Shown: positions 22,201-34,570 of the stretch, in pieces | Numbering within the stretch: the stretch's first letter is position 1 | How the letters are laid out: the number at the start of each line of letters is the position of its first letter | NCBI GenBank assembly: GCA_023853785.1 | Contig: JAJIRX010000511.1 | Span: 1 to 64,000 of the forward strand | Source of the DNA: Psilocybe azurescens | Lineage: Eukaryota; Basidiomycota; Agaricomycetes; Agaricales; Agrocybaceae | Reading direction: 5' to 3' | Length of the DNA: 64,000 bases | Position numbers and translations under genes: made by a program | The notes under the pieces: model-generated | Database searches by the model: none | What the model was told of the DNA's origin: nothing | Seen by the model: the letters and a program-made list of their open reading frames with translations, nothing else

Positions 22201-23567
22201 CCCTGGATCTCTAGCATGACGGTGCCCACAATATCATTCTTGCCGCCCCTGAACTTGAAATCTCTCTTCCTCCTTCTCGTGTCTCGCAGCCTCACCGGCC
22301 TACTGCCCGAACCCGACCCTGCACCTGCCACCGACCCTATCCCCGACTCCCCTTCCCATACGAAGATACCTGCATCACTCTCACCACTCCCCGAAGGCGA
22401 ACCCGTATCACTCCTACTACCCCCTGAAGGCGACACGCGCCCGCTCCCGCTTCCGTCATTATCGTTATTGTTGTCGTCGCCTGTATCAGACGACAACCCC
22501 CATCATCTTCATACTGCAGCTGTGCCGCGGGTCCGCCTGCGCCTGCAGGGCCATGGTCCGATCGAACCGTTCTTACGCCTTGCGTCTGTATCATACCAAA
22601 AGTAGAAAAGTTATATTTTAGCGCAAACAAAACAAGAACAAAAGAAGATCAAGTTAACGCACCGGGGGCACCGACACCAACGATGGCCTACTCCTCTTGA
22701 TCAGCTCCGCATAAATCTCATCAAACCCCATTACATTCTGCGCGTCCGATGTGCGCACCAGGCCGAGCTTGATCGTTATCCGGCCCTGTGACGGCGTGGA
22801 TGCGCGTGTCGAGATCAACGGGAGCGTGAATGGCTGTATAGAAAAAAGGAACGAGAGTCAACACCAACCACCCTACGAAAGAAGCATGAAGAATGAAGAA
22901 ACACATACAACATTCCCCTCCGCCTTAAACCCAAACACCCTCTCATCCTTCCCCCTCCCCTCCCCATAGCCCTCGCCTCCACCCCCAAACCACTCCTCCA
23001 GCCCAACAGCGACCTCGCCCAAATACTCCTTCCCCACGAGATCCTTGTCCCACACCACGGCTTCCAGGCTCCCCAGGCCCAGGCGCTCCACCAAGCTGAG
23101 ATACAGTGGAATGTCAAAGGTCGCCATGACGGGTGCGTACGTGGGGTTTGTGGTGCGCCGCTGCACAGGGGTGCGGAAGCGGTGGGTAAGGAGGAAATGA
23201 CCACAAACCTGTGAGAGCGCGGTGTGCAATAGGCATTATTTAGTATTATATTATATGAGGCAAGGAAAATGGAGGGAGAACGTACGGATCACTGCTCCTC
23301 CCACCGCTATCCTTGCCCAACAAGTCCTTACACCCCAGGACCTGCATCCGCAGAACAACAACAGGCGACTCGCCCGCGCGGGGTGCGAAGGCGCCCATAC
23401 CTTTCCTCCCTCCTATGCCTATGACACCCAAATCCTTGCCAAGCCCTTTCCCTTTCCCGAGGCCGCTGTAGCTCTTGGGCTGCTTAATCCCTCCAGAGGG
23501 GGGCCCGTGCGGTGGCGGCGGAGTGCAGCGCGCGCTTGATTTTCGTCTTTTGGGGCGTCGTCGGCAT
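19292..23567 (-). pseudogene. PSD2: Phosphatidylserine decarboxylase, C2/EF-hand (PSD2 type), frameshifted
   Basis: The enzyme converts phosphatidylserine to phosphatidylethanolamine using a self-made pyruvoyl group. In order the gene encodes a basic start (MPTTPQKTKIKRAL), a first C2 domain (about 23400-22900) and a Ser/Gly-rich linker. The second C2 domain follows (DMDPFVVISFGKKVFRTRV, near 22050), then an EF-hand loop (DTNNTCALSYVE, near 21560) and a Cys-rich CPLCHRLRLN segment. The catalytic domain has AADCRLMTF, FRLAPQDYHRFHSPVEGKVG and the self-processing GGST motif at about 19450. Many short introns splice in frame. Four one-base frame breaks are seen near 23498-23503 (G6), 23190, 22494-22498 and 19779-19782. 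No in-frame stop is needed elsewhere and the active-site motifs are intact. It is either a very young pseudogene or a real gene with sequence errors. Confidence 0.85.
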
Positions 23568-24238
23568 CGGCGTCGTGGCTTGTGACAATTATGACGATGA
23601 AAGGATGAGTGGTGTGGTGTAGGGTGTCAAATGGTCCTTCCAAAAAAATTAAACAAAGAGATAGATGCTCGAGTACGAGCTCGAGCTCAAGCTGACAAGT
23701 GGATAGAAGAACAAAGATGGAAAGCAAAACGAGGACAATGCAAGGCAAAGCAAAGCAAGATAAAAATAAAGATGATGATGACGATAAAGAAAGATCAATG
23801 AAAACACAACGAAACGAAAAGAAAAGCCGGTACGACATGAAACAGAATGCAACGAGTCGAATATTAAAAAGAACAGAGTCATGTCCAATCTGGTCCCGTC
23901 GAGCCATCGTGTCGTGTAAGGCGCAGTGTGCTCTAAAGAAAGGACAGAAGATAACCAAAGACGATCTAGTCTTTTGACAGGTGACCAGTGATGACAAAGT
24001 CCTCGCCCGCAATTTGCCGGTCCGTGTGGTTACATCACATGATTATCTTGGCTTGGGTCTGGAGTTTGACCGTCGAATCTTCTACTTGTAAAGTTACAGC
24101 TATGCTGGCTGAGCATCATGGGATGCTCACATAAACTCCGACTCTGGAACCCGATGATAACTACAGTATCTCCTCGCCGACGCAGTGCCGCAGTCCCACT
24201 GCCCCACCCACTGCCACTCCAATGACCCACATCGTTAG
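23568..24238. promoter_or_regulatory. Upstream region of the PSD gene
   Basis: About 670 bases between the presumed PSD start and a MITE. It contains purine-rich runs such as AAAGATGATGATGACGATAA. A TATA box cannot be assigned with confidence. Confidence 0.3.
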
Positions 24239-24731
24239 AGTCTGTTCGGATGTAGTCCTTTTTTACGACACCGTCCGAACCGTGTCAGGAAGTTCTTATG
24301 TAATCTTCGGAGCTTGAATTATCGTCGCGTCTAGCTGACGCGACAACGCAGATAATTCGAGCCTTTTGAAAGGTATAGCACATTTATTTGGCTCGAATAA
24401 TGGATGGTTTAAATTTTGTGTTGAGAGGAGGACTTTTGCGGCAGCTTTCATTCCGGTGCAGACTGAGCAGAAAGTCGCTTACATAATCTTTGACTTTACC
24501 TTGAGCCGGACGCATGGGTGTCCAGCACTTCCACATCTGTTTGAAAGCTCTCAAAATTTTACATGAATGTTGATTGAAACCTTCTAAAAGTTTCTCTCTC
24601 CAAATTGTCTTTATAGATTTTTTCCTTGTCAAGCAAAGTGCGCACGATCCTATTTTCAAAGTCCGAAGATTATATAATAACTTTCTGACACGGTTCGGAG
24701 GGCGTGGTAAAAACAGACTTCATATATCGTG
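24239..24731. mobile_element. MITE with long inverted ends
   Basis: The left end starts GAGTCTGTTCGGATG after a TTA. It continues to CGTCCGAACCGTGTCAG and AAGTTCTTATGTAATCTTCGG by about 24312. The right end from about 24662 is its imperfect reverse complement (CCGAAGATTATATAATAACT, CTGACACGGTTCGGA, ACAGACTT). No transposase is encoded in the roughly 490 bases. Its tip sequence matches the right end of the Harbinger element just downstream, so it may be mobilised by that transposase. The right tip lacks about 12 bases present at the left. Confidence 0.72.
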
Positions 24732-25020
24732 AGCCGTAGGGTACATCACATATATCGAAGTCTGTCTAGGAGAGACTAGTTCGGATGCCAGATTCCAACT
24801 GGAATCTGATTTTTGATGGCAGCCGGAATTCCGCGAGAGTCCTTAGTCACAAATCGTCACAACGAATCAGATAGCGTAGATAGCATCTTTCTGCCTGCAA
24901 CGACTCTCTCCACGCCGCAAGCACACCCCTCAGGCATGTTTTCAACGTTATAAACATGATCTGCTTGGCTTCGAATCACACCTCAACCCCCATCAACCCC
25001 CCACTCTCACTCCACAATGC

Positions 25021-26051
25021 GGCGCTGGTGCATTCTGGTCATCCGCTGAAGAAACTGCCTTCGTTCACTTCCTTGTCGACAATAAGGCTGAAGCCGGGGA
25101 CGGTGGCAACTTCAAGACTGCCACTTATCAGCGGGCCATTACCCACCTTGCTTCTCTGCGTGAGCGCGGCACTGTCAAGACTGTGAAAGGCCTTAGAAAT
25201 AAGTGGACCGCGGTAACTTTTGTTCTTATCATTGATCGTGATAAATACTGATAGTCAACCAGTTCAGGAAAATCTACCGCATCATCTGTGCAATCCAGCT
25301 GGTCTCTGGCTGGGTCTGGGACAACAGCACAGGTGCTAGCATCACTGTGGACTCCGCATCCTCTTGGGACGATTATGTTAAGAAGCACCCGGGGCTAAAC
25401 CATTCCGCAACAAGGGTTGGAAGCACTTCGCAAATGTTGCCCTCATCATGCCCTCTACTACCGTCGGCTCCAACGTCTTTCACCCCACTTCTGTCATGAA
25501 TGGATTCTTCGATCGCTCTTTGTCTCCAGAGCCCAACACCCAAAGCTCAATGGACAATCAAGAAACTGAGGATTCGGACAATGAGGAAGTGCGTAACCAT
25601 TTCTTGTCGCGTTTTTCACATCTCACCGGAATCACTATCTAGACTCCAGCTATACAGAGCTTAGTCCCAGCCAAAAGGGTGCGTGAGCCTGCCACCCCAA
25701 TCCGCTCAGCATCAAAGTGCTTTCGTGGTTCCCAGGGTGCTGCAGCTCTCCAAAGTATGTCTGAATCCCTTGCGGGATTTAACACCGCTTTCACCGCTGG
25801 CTCTTGTTCCACCTTCTGCAGCTATTGCTCCATCACCTATCCGCCGGACCCAGGCCGTCACTGCTGTGCAAGATCTTGAAGCTGACTGGCTCAGTGTCAC
25901 TGAGCAGGTAGCATTCATTGATTTCCTTCGCAATGATCCTACTGCAGCTGACGTCTACTCTGCCCTTACTAAGCCTGAAATCCATAGAGAGTGGGCACGC
26001 ACCCAACTTGAGAAGCTAGGTATTATTGTTCTTGCTAGTACCTCTCATTAG
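25021..26051 (+). pseudogene. Harbinger Myb/SANT-like DNA-binding protein
   Basis: This is the accessory protein that in Harbinger elements helps the transposase bind element ends. It opens with GAFWSSAEETAFVHFLVDNK and GDGGNFKTATYQRAI, then KTVKGLRNKWTA, a Myb/SANT-like helix-turn-helix. An intron at 25213-25262 follows, then FRKIYRIICAIQLVSGWVWD. The C-terminal part (EADWLSVTEQVAFIDFLRND to VLASTSH, stop at 26049) is typical of these proteins. The reading frame changes by one base at a G4 run (25391-25394) and again at 25799-25800. No clear in-frame ATG precedes the domain. The gene looks damaged by small indels, although the transposase beside it is intact. Confidence 0.75.
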
Positions 26052-26121
26052 AAACTATCCATCCGTTTAATCATCTCTTTGCTGAGGTCAATACTCTTCT
26101 TTCATTTAAAATACATTCCTT

Positions 26122-27447
26122 TTACTCTTCCCTCGTACGTAGTACTCTTTGGTAATCATCCCACATTGCTTGTGCAATACTATCCCTCATTGTTGTTGCC
26201 CTTGCCTTCTCTGCATGAGTGACTGCACCATCGGCTAATGTTCCAAAATCATTTGGTTGAGGAATGCCTGGATTTGGATCGAGATCATCCTCATTGTTCT
26301 CGAGATACTCTTCAATGTCTCCAGGGTCATAATTCATAATGAAATTATGAGTTGCAGCAAGCCCAGGTGGAACTTTTGCCTGGATTACCATGGAAAATTG
26401 TGGTGGCCGAGTGAGTATTGCAAATCGCTTCTTCATGACTCCAAAAATACGCTCGACAATATTGCGAGCAGAAGCATGTTGCAAATTAAATAATTCTTCA
26501 CGGTTTGCTGGTCTGCAAAATAAATTACTATTCAATATAAATACTTTTGTAAAATGAGTACCTTGTATCAGCTCGACCCCACTCAGCAAGGTGGTAACGC
26601 ACACCACGATAAGGGACTAGAAGTGCATCATAAACTCCCAATCCACCATCAGCAAGATAGAATTTTCCAAGTGGAATTGTGAGATCAGTGAGATGGGAGT
26701 GTGCAAACATTGTGGCATCAGCGGCTGACCCTTCCCATCCACTAATGAAGTAGACAAACTTCATTGTGAATGAAACACAGGCAAGGCAGTTCTGGGATAC
26801 ACCATCTTTGCGATTTCGTGCAGAGTGTCGATCTGTTGCTGATGGACAGCAATTGATATGTGTTCCATCCATTGCACCAATTGCCATATCAAACCAAGGA
26901 CTGAATTTTGGTTGTTTAATGTATTCGGCTACAGGATCATTTGTGCTTGGAAGCTGAACATATTTTTCATAGAAGGGACCTGATGAAACTGCCTTGAGAA
27001 TTCCTTGAAAGCATCTACAAAATTTATTAGTGGGAGTGAATGATTTCACTAAAAAAAGAAATACGTTGAAATTGTTTCATTTGACCGTTGAAATCTTTCA
27101 CCAACATGTCTAATTGACAGACCAGTAACACACATATAGAGAAAGATAGCGACTTGCTCCTTCAAAGTGACATACTTGGAGTCCTTGAGATTGGATAGGG
27201 TACGCAGTTCTTCAATAAAAATCAGGAATACATGTAACCGCATTCCTAGCTCTGTTTGAATGCGATCTGGGTGCCCATGTATCAATTCCTCAACCCATGC
27301 TTCACCTGTTAATTTGGAGTTATGGTACTCTTGTTTCCAGTACAATGGGGGTGCATAAAGGGTAGTAGCAAGAGTAATAGCATTTATAACATATGCAGCT
27401 GCCAATATCAGCTGCCGCCGCCGTGTTTCAAGTGGTGGTGGAGGCAT
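26122..27447 (-). CDS. PIF/Harbinger transposase (HARBI1-like nuclease)
   Basis: Three exons (27447-27065, 27014-26562, 26512-26122) splice in frame with GT-AG introns of 50 and 49 bases to give about 408 residues. The DDE triad of DDE_Tnp_4 enzymes is readable: first Asp in AIGAMDGTHI, second Asp in FYLADGGLGVYDALLVPYRG, and Glu in ARNIVERIFGVMKKRF. The N-terminal part (LKEQVAIFLYMCVTGLSIRH followed by VGERFQRSNETIS) is the helical region usual for the family. The ATG at 27445-27447 (MPPPPLETRRR) is chosen because the frame upstream runs into the terminal repeat. No stop or frameshift is visible, so the element may be autonomous or recently active. Confidence 0.9.
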
Positions 27448-27589
27448 GGAGATGACTGTGAGATGCACAGAGATTGCGCAGAGATTGCTCAAAGTGGCAT
27501 GCGTGACACGGTTACTCAATTTGGTGAGCAGCGGATAATTCCGGCTGCCATCAAAAATCAGATTCCAGTTGGAATCTGGCATCCGAACA

Positions 27590-30500
27590 GACTCTTATAT
27601 ATATACATACTTCACCCCCATAAAGAAAATAATGCATGTAACGCGTGTGGTTATTTGCTTAATTTTAGAACTAACAAACCCTTCTGTTTGTTGCGACGAT
27701 TCTACATGGAGCTCTGACACCCTACTTTTCATCTTGAAATTTTTGTCCTGCTCACAAGGCTTTCTGGGCCTACCTTCGTCGAATATAAATAATTTCTTAC
27801 TCACGATATGCTTGTTTCTCTCTCTTCCCTCCCTTCAAGTATATGTATGTATACTGTTCAAAACCACGCATCCGATCCAATTCCATACTATGCGACCCCG
27901 CTTTTCTGCTAACTTGGCGTTCGTTTCAGACCATGATTTAACACCACCTGCTTCCCGACAGAATACGGTAGACAACTGAAACTCCCTTCGACGCCTGACC
28001 GTCAGTCGTCGACTAATACTCAATCTCATGCTCTATGCTCTAATAACTCAGGCTATTATTCTTTTCTGCCTGTCTGCTAGTTAGTTGGTCAGTCAAGCCC
28101 TACTTCTCGACTTTCCTATGTAACTGTGAGCCCTGAGCTCTCTCATTCATTAAATAATAGCCTTGACAAGCATCGCTCTATTCTGCATATATGTTTGGTT
28201 TAACCCTACCTGAAACGCTAGATGAATGCATTTCCTCGACAGACCCAAAACTGATTTTCTGCATGCTGACTCTCGACGTCTATCATACACCCACCCGCAC
28301 TCGAAACCCAAACTAATCCCCACATTCTCTCACGTACCACTTCACCTCCCTCGCGAAGACCTAACTAAAGTACAACGATCATGTGGACAATCTCGCTCAT
28401 TCCATTCCCAAACTCCATCCCATCCTGTTCTCAATCTCGACCACCGTCCGAGTCGGAGCCCGGTAGTGGTAGTGGATAGTACAATCAAGCGACTTCCAGC
28501 CAATTCTTATTTTCACCACTTTATCCGCGAGTTCCTAGTCTATTCTTCGGAACCTCACTTAGCATACTCTACACAACGCCAGCTGTCAATTTCTCGCACA
28601 ATGCATAATGCACAGTCAGACCGCCACTGCTGCTACCGTGCTTATTCATGGAAAGAAGTTTGCGGCTCGATTTCATTAGCTCTCATGGTCATGTTACAGC
28701 ACACTGCGAAGAGATATACTCTAACAGTTGTAATATTGACACTGGGAGCCGCTCTCCCTGGAAGCACGCCCTTCATACGATTACAATTCTCCAAAGCCCA
28801 TTCCAAGTTGACATTCATCTCAAATTTAGGTGTGGACAAATATATAAACGGACACGCTGAATCGTGTCAGTCGACTCTCCTTGGCCTGTGCATATTCACA
28901 TTTCACGGATTAGCATTACATCGAACAACTTGGAACATGCCACTTCCATTACATACCATCATCATCATAAATTCAGTCTTTTCTTGACTTTATGCATTGG
29001 CATGCATGACCCGAACTTGTTACTCAGCTTGGCTCCCTAGACCTTGAATCATTATATTACTTCGAATCCTCGTTCTGGCCGAACTCTCCGGCCGTCCCAG
29101 AACCCATCGAAACTCAACGCCATACATACATGGCTCTGTCGTTATCGCTGTCATTTGTTCGTCCTTACACCCCTCCTTCATCAATACAGTATGTATGTAC
29201 TCTCAAATGAATCAAAAAGATTATCCTTTATAATTATTCGGGGATTCTGATTCCCGATCGTCAGGATGTTCAATGTTTGGGCACCACGCCCTCACGGCTG
29301 CAATTTCAGAGTACAGAACGCAACGTCCTCCTCCTCCGTTTATTCCGCTTCTGATATGTCTTCGATGCACAGAAGTCAGAATAAGAACGCAGAGCCAACT
29401 GGGTGGCTGACACGACCAGAGATTGTCCCCAAACTAAAGAACTTTCCATCCCGGACGTTAACTGCGACCTTGATATCTGTGGAGTGAAACCGAGTCGTTA
29501 ATGCCAAAGGACTCGATTGGCATTGGTTCTTCGTGCAAGTTAGTAACGCGGCAGTGGGATCTACAGCGGATATATAGGGCGCCTAAAAAACAGAGCTGTT
29601 TGATTTTTGTGCCCTGCAATAAATACCGGGATATATTTGGCATTACTTCAAAAATTAGTCGTTTGATGCGAGAATCTAACAGGGGATCTCTGAGAGCCAT
29701 TCGTATCTCTGGATTTATGGAGGAAAGTGAGTGGGTGGAAGATGCAGTATGCAGAGATGACCGTAATGGGTTGCTGAAGACGTGAGATATGTCGCCATTC
29801 TTGAGGACTGGTATGCTCTCGTCGTATTAGCAGAATATCATTAGGGAGAAAGATGTGGAAAAGGTGCACAAACCGGCATTGTAATGATTGCACCTCTCGC
29901 ATCATCATTTTATCGTATGGAAGCATTCATCCCTGTTTTCTTATTCGGTATTGACTGTCAGCTTTGTCCGTGAGAGTCACGGGCACTACAAGCATAGTAC
30001 GCCATCTAAGGCTAAATTTTATCAAAAGCTGATGTCCTTCATATGATAATGATATTAGAATATTTGATATTTCATTAACTTGATTCTAAGAGGGGATTGT
30101 GAAGTCTTCGGCAATGAGATAGAGTCCTATGCTTCCAACATTGCGATGGCTGAAACTGACCAGTCGAGACTTATGTATCTATGTTATTTTTTGCTAAAGG
30201 GAACGCCCACATAATGTTTTCAATTTGGATATTAAATTCATGCGCCCGCCTGAATTGTATCGAGATACGAGCTCTTTCGTTCCTCGCGGCACTCGCTTAC
30301 TTCTCATGTTTACCATCACCCCATGTTCGGCTGAGTCTTCATCGCTCATAAGGTGAGGTGGATGCATTGAAACCAATGCCTGCGAGGTCTCAGAAGCACT
30401 GGCGGGGTAGTCATTTACCTCGCCTCCTTCCTTCCAGACGAGCTCCAGCCTCTGACGTCATTCTGGGCTAGCTGCAAAGAGAGGAGGGGTTCAGAGAAAG

Positions 30501-32930
30501 ACACAAGAAGGAAGAGCTGGATAGATTGATGAATGCAATAAGTGAGATTTATTGTACATTTGGAAGAGTTGTTCTTATCTTTAAGTGGCGTTGAAGCTGC
30601 AAGCGCATATATCGACTTTATTATATGTGTAGCCTCATTTCTAACCTCCTGTACCTGTCTCTATGTATCACATGTATGCGTATCCGTCTTCCGCCGTCTG
30701 CTCATGTCCTTGTTCCGGGACGTTTAAGTAGGCCGTCACGTTTTATTCATCCCTGCAAAATAGAAAGTAACTACAACAGGATCGTGAAATGGGCATCTAA
30801 TCACTTGCTAAATTGACTCAGTGACATCATCATGACATTGATCATCTTCCTCTTCTTAGTACCTTTTCCATCGCCCCATTCACATACATGTGCATGCTTA
30901 AGCTCATGTCTATCCCTCAATTCTACACTTCAGCTTTGCGTTTTTCTATATTAGCCGCTGTACTCAATTGGTCTGTTTGAAGCTTCCATTCTTTTTGCGG
31001 CGCTTATTTATCGGACTGACAATATCATGTGCTAATGCGCTGGCGTCAAAATATCCCCAATTTGAAGTAACGGGACATATTACGGGTCAGATATGACTCA
31101 ACATCATCGACACAAACACCTCAATGATCATAGGAGAACGACGTTATAAACAGGGTGCCGACGTATCTAATGATCTCTAGAGAATGTGATATGCAACTTT
31201 TGTTCTTGATTTCGTATCCTCTAGTATACATCTACCTGTCTTGCTTAACACAACATCCTCATCTGTGTTTGCCCTCCCTCTCCATCTGCAACACACCCAC
31301 ACTCAAATTTATATCCACTTTATTATCCATCCCACACAATACCCTGATCATAGGTGAGATACGGCTTAAGTGTAATCCGCCCACGCACCATCTTCATTCA
31401 GTACGGCTTCTTCCAGTGCTCTGTGTCCTCATCCCTGCGCTCTGAAGAACTTCAACAGTCAACAGTTTAATTGAGGGCACTTATGATGCCTGAGAGATAT
31501 AGCACAACTTTCTGCAATACCGAGTCTACAAATAGTCCGAGTGCATGATGAGAGTCAGGAGGATTTGCCCCGAGTGGGATGGGGATGTTTCGGAAGGCGC
31601 AGGGGATCAGAGATGATGTGGGAGGCGCAGTGTGTAATACCAATGACGAAGAGGATAAGGATAAGAAATGCGATGAAGGTGTTTGAAAATTCAACGCCCA
31701 ACAGCAACGGGATATCGGCTCTCGATACCTGCCCCTCATACACATATCTGCACCGCCCTTCATGAAGACTCACAAGGCTTCTCACCCTGTCGTAGGTCGT
31801 TATGTGTTCTCCCATTCTGTTCGGGTTGCCTTACCTGTGCACTTTATCATTGTATACCATAGGGATCATGTACCTGATTCTGAGTTCGTGGTACAATGTT
31901 GTACGTGTTCTCTCCTCACTGCTATTTTGGGCTCATCGGATGCTTGAATGTGGCGGACTAGTCTGGATTTATATCCATTGATACCCCATTCCGAATTCCC
32001 ACATTCCATAATTCGACATTAAGCATTGTAGTATCGTAGTCTCATTCTATACATACGAAATGGAATAGCTTCGTGCACACCAACCATCAACTCGATGTCA
32101 ATTATAAATGGATTGAGTGAATGCCGTATGATCATTGTTCCTTTGAGCTTCTCTCGCATGTCACCCGTCCGCACTGGCTGCTGAGACCATATCTCGCATT
32201 GTGAGATAGACCTGGAACAAATCAAAGGGGCAACCAGATGATGGTTTAGCTCATTTAATATGTCCCGGATCAGATTACCGCATACACATATCTGATGAAG
32301 ACAAATGCGGGCGGGCGGCGTATGACGGCTGGACGATGATCTCAACTATCATGACGGTATTTCGAGCTCTTCTATTTAATCTGCACATTGCTTGAACCCA
32401 CTGTGGTCGTAATACGCAGGCCTCATGTCTTACAGTCGGCTGCATCCGATGCATAGAGAGAATATTGATGTTAGCAGATGACACTAGAATTTTCGGTGAA
32501 TTTACATGTCAAGATCATACCGAATCGCCGCTTTTGTGCACATCATACAGACGGAATTCGCGAAAAGTCTAGTTTGTGTACTTTACGGAAGGTCATAAAG
32601 GCTAACTATCAAAGTACCAGTATACACAGTGCCAATCTCAGACATGCTACAGGCACAATAGGACTATATGGATGTACTTTGAAACAAGACTGTAAGTTAC
32701 ATACCAAGTCAGTTGCTTGCTTAACGCAGTATATCTGCCCAAAAATTTTAGTGATGAAAATATTGTATGGACGGTGGGTGAACTGAGGGGTCAAATTATG
32801 GCGTTCCGGGATTATTACTGGGAGTATCTATAACGACAATTAAGGAGAATTGTGATAATAAGTAACATAATTATAATCAACCGAGATATATAAGAAAGTG
32901 TTCAGTGAATAAATATCCTCAACTCTAGAG
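27590..32930. other. Long stretch without recognised gene
   Basis: About 5.3 kb in which I see no family motif. The longest frame, 28226-28987 on the plus strand (253 codons), is rich in Ser, His and Thr, has no domain, and changes character along its length. A minus-strand frame at 31555-31815 contains one hydrophobic segment (FIAFLILILFVIGI) and could be a relic of a membrane protein. Neither is supported enough to call a gene. Confidence 0.4.
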
Positions 32931-32939
32931 CATCTCCCA

Positions 32940-34260
32940 ATGTCTACCCTTGACATTCCATTCCCAATCAATGTCCAAGAGAATGAGATTAGCGGTAACT
33001 TCAATAGCTCAATGCTTTTGAATTTTCTCATAGGTAAATCTCCAATTCTGCGAATAACAGCATCACAAACTCATATATGTCAGGCATTTACACCATGGTA
33101 TATGGAGGAACCATGTACTTTTACTGTGCGTTCTTCCATTGATTTGAAAATAAAATTGTCAATGACATGTCTTACAGTATCCAAAAATACCGGCGAGTTT
33201 GAATCGTCGCATTGTTATATGGACCATTACCGTGCTGTATCTGCTATGTTTCTTGGCCTTTATTGTGGATTGGTACTACCTTGATTGGGTAGTTGTGATA
33301 AATGGAAACACACGAGAATCAATCTCTCTTGGAACAGTGTACAGCTCTGAATGGATTCGGGGTACTCGTTGCCATCATACAGAATTCCTTGTTTATTGTT
33401 TCCGACGGACTACTGGTTGGTCAATATTGTTGATTATTGCATAGTTCTCATTGACGTCTTGTCAGATTTGGCGATGTTACCACGTCTGGGGACAATTATT
33501 CTGGGCAATTTCGGCTCCATTGATACTTTTAATCGCGAATTCGGTGAGCCCTGTGATGAATTTCAGCATCACTTCCAGTAATAACATGTCATTTCAGGTT
33601 TCTTTGTTGCGACAACGGTTTTAATTGTAAAAATCGGTCCGTTATCCAGTTACGCAAATTCTAATCTATTCAATAATATCACAAGTGCTCTGACATTTGT
33701 ATCACTGGGCACTACTGTGATCACAACATTTCTTATTGGTTACAGAATACATTCTGTCTCTCGATTAAATGTTTCACAATCCAAAAGATTATTCAACCAC
33801 ATTATAACAATGATTGTTGAGTCAGCTGCAGCTTACAACCTTGTACTTCTTGTCTATTCCATCAACCCCTTTGTTCCATCATTCTGTGTATTCGGATCTC
33901 CCATGCGTGAAGCTGACTATTATATTGGAGTAATTGTCCCTATTGTCGCGAGTGCATACCTTCTAATGCTGATTTGTGCATCCTGTGTCTCTAACCTAGA
34001 AGCAGGGGATGGCGCCCACAATTCTTGTTGCCAGAATTGCTACAAACAACAGCCACACAGTGGCATCCTCCACAATAGCTCATATATCTGGCTTGCAATC
34101 CGGATCACAGCAAGGTAGTGGCAGTGGCCACAGTGGAAATGCCACAAGAGGAGATGTTAATACCTCCATTTGTGCTGATGGTGTGGAGCCAACACCGGCA
34201 ATCGAAGTGAAGATGGTGCTCAGTGCAGTGGATATCCCATTTGGGGATAATCAAGTCTAA
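32940..34260 (+). pseudogene. 7TM-like membrane protein, frameshifted copy
   Basis: This copy parallels the intact minus-strand gene at 50239-51559 exon by exon. It starts MSTLDIPFPINVQENEISGN, continues with YTMVYGGTMY, LNRRIVIWTITVLYLLCFLA, NSLFIVSDGLL, IWRCYHVWGQLFWAI and TTFLIGYRIHSVSRL, and ends with DIPFGDNQV. Compared with the paralogue it has one extra base in the A5 run at 33183-33187 and one in the G4 run at 33359-33362. Both break the reading frame. The family is widespread in Agaricomycetes as multi-spanning membrane proteins with the SDGLLIWRCYHVWG signature, and their role is not established. Expression of a full protein is doubtful unless these are sequence errors. Confidence 0.75.
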
Positions 34261-34440
34261 AGCAAAGTACACCAAAGCAATAGCAGCTCTATTCAACATC
34301 ATGTTTTGCTCCTTGTTTTGGTTTCATTTTCTTTATATTTATATATTTACCATTATACAACTGGTACACCTTGACACCACAGTGAGCAGTTTAAAATTCT
34401 ATGAGATCTAACTCTAAGTGTCCAGTTGCTGGCTCTTGTT

Positions 34441-34570
34441 TGTTATATCACATTTAAATGCGAGCTCGAGCTTGAATGCCTTCAAGTGCATCCAGTGTGT
34501 ACCAACCCACCAAACCTGCTATCACACCCAGATGCAACAGATCAACAACACCAATAGAACCTCTCTCACT
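34441..34570 (-). repeat. Downstream flank shared with the second 7TM copy
   Basis: The reverse complement contains GTTGTTGATCTG, CATTCAAGCTCGAGCTCGCA and TTTAAATG in the same order as 49505-49610. It lies about 180 bases past the 7TM frame here, but about 620 bases past it in the other copy. It shows that the inverted duplication extended beyond the gene. Confidence 0.6.

Larger units (their letters stand above)
24780..27587. mobile_element. PIF/Harbinger DNA transposon
   Basis: Terminal inverted repeats of about 55 bases bound the element: TTCGGATGCCAGATTCCAAC at 24780 onward pairs with its reverse complement ending at 27587. At the right end the similarity extends to GAGTCTGTTCGGATG followed by a TTA, the usual 3-base target of this superfamily. 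The left end has an extra palindromic CTAGGAGAGACTAG in the same place. Inside are a Myb/SANT-like gene on the plus strand and a DDE transposase on the minus strand, arranged convergently. This two-gene layout is standard for PIF/Harbinger. Confidence 0.88.

Noticed and set aside
23419..24012. Open frame of 197 codons on the minus strand overlapping the PSD start
   Set aside because: It is in a different phase from the C2 domain and runs through the upstream region; the Phe/Leu/Ser-rich text comes from purine-rich DNA on the plus strand.
28226..28987. Open frame of 253 codons on the plus strand
   Set aside because: No motif, no intron pattern, Ser/His/Thr-rich text, and no similarity to any family I know. 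It is probably chance, though it is the longest frame in this stretch.
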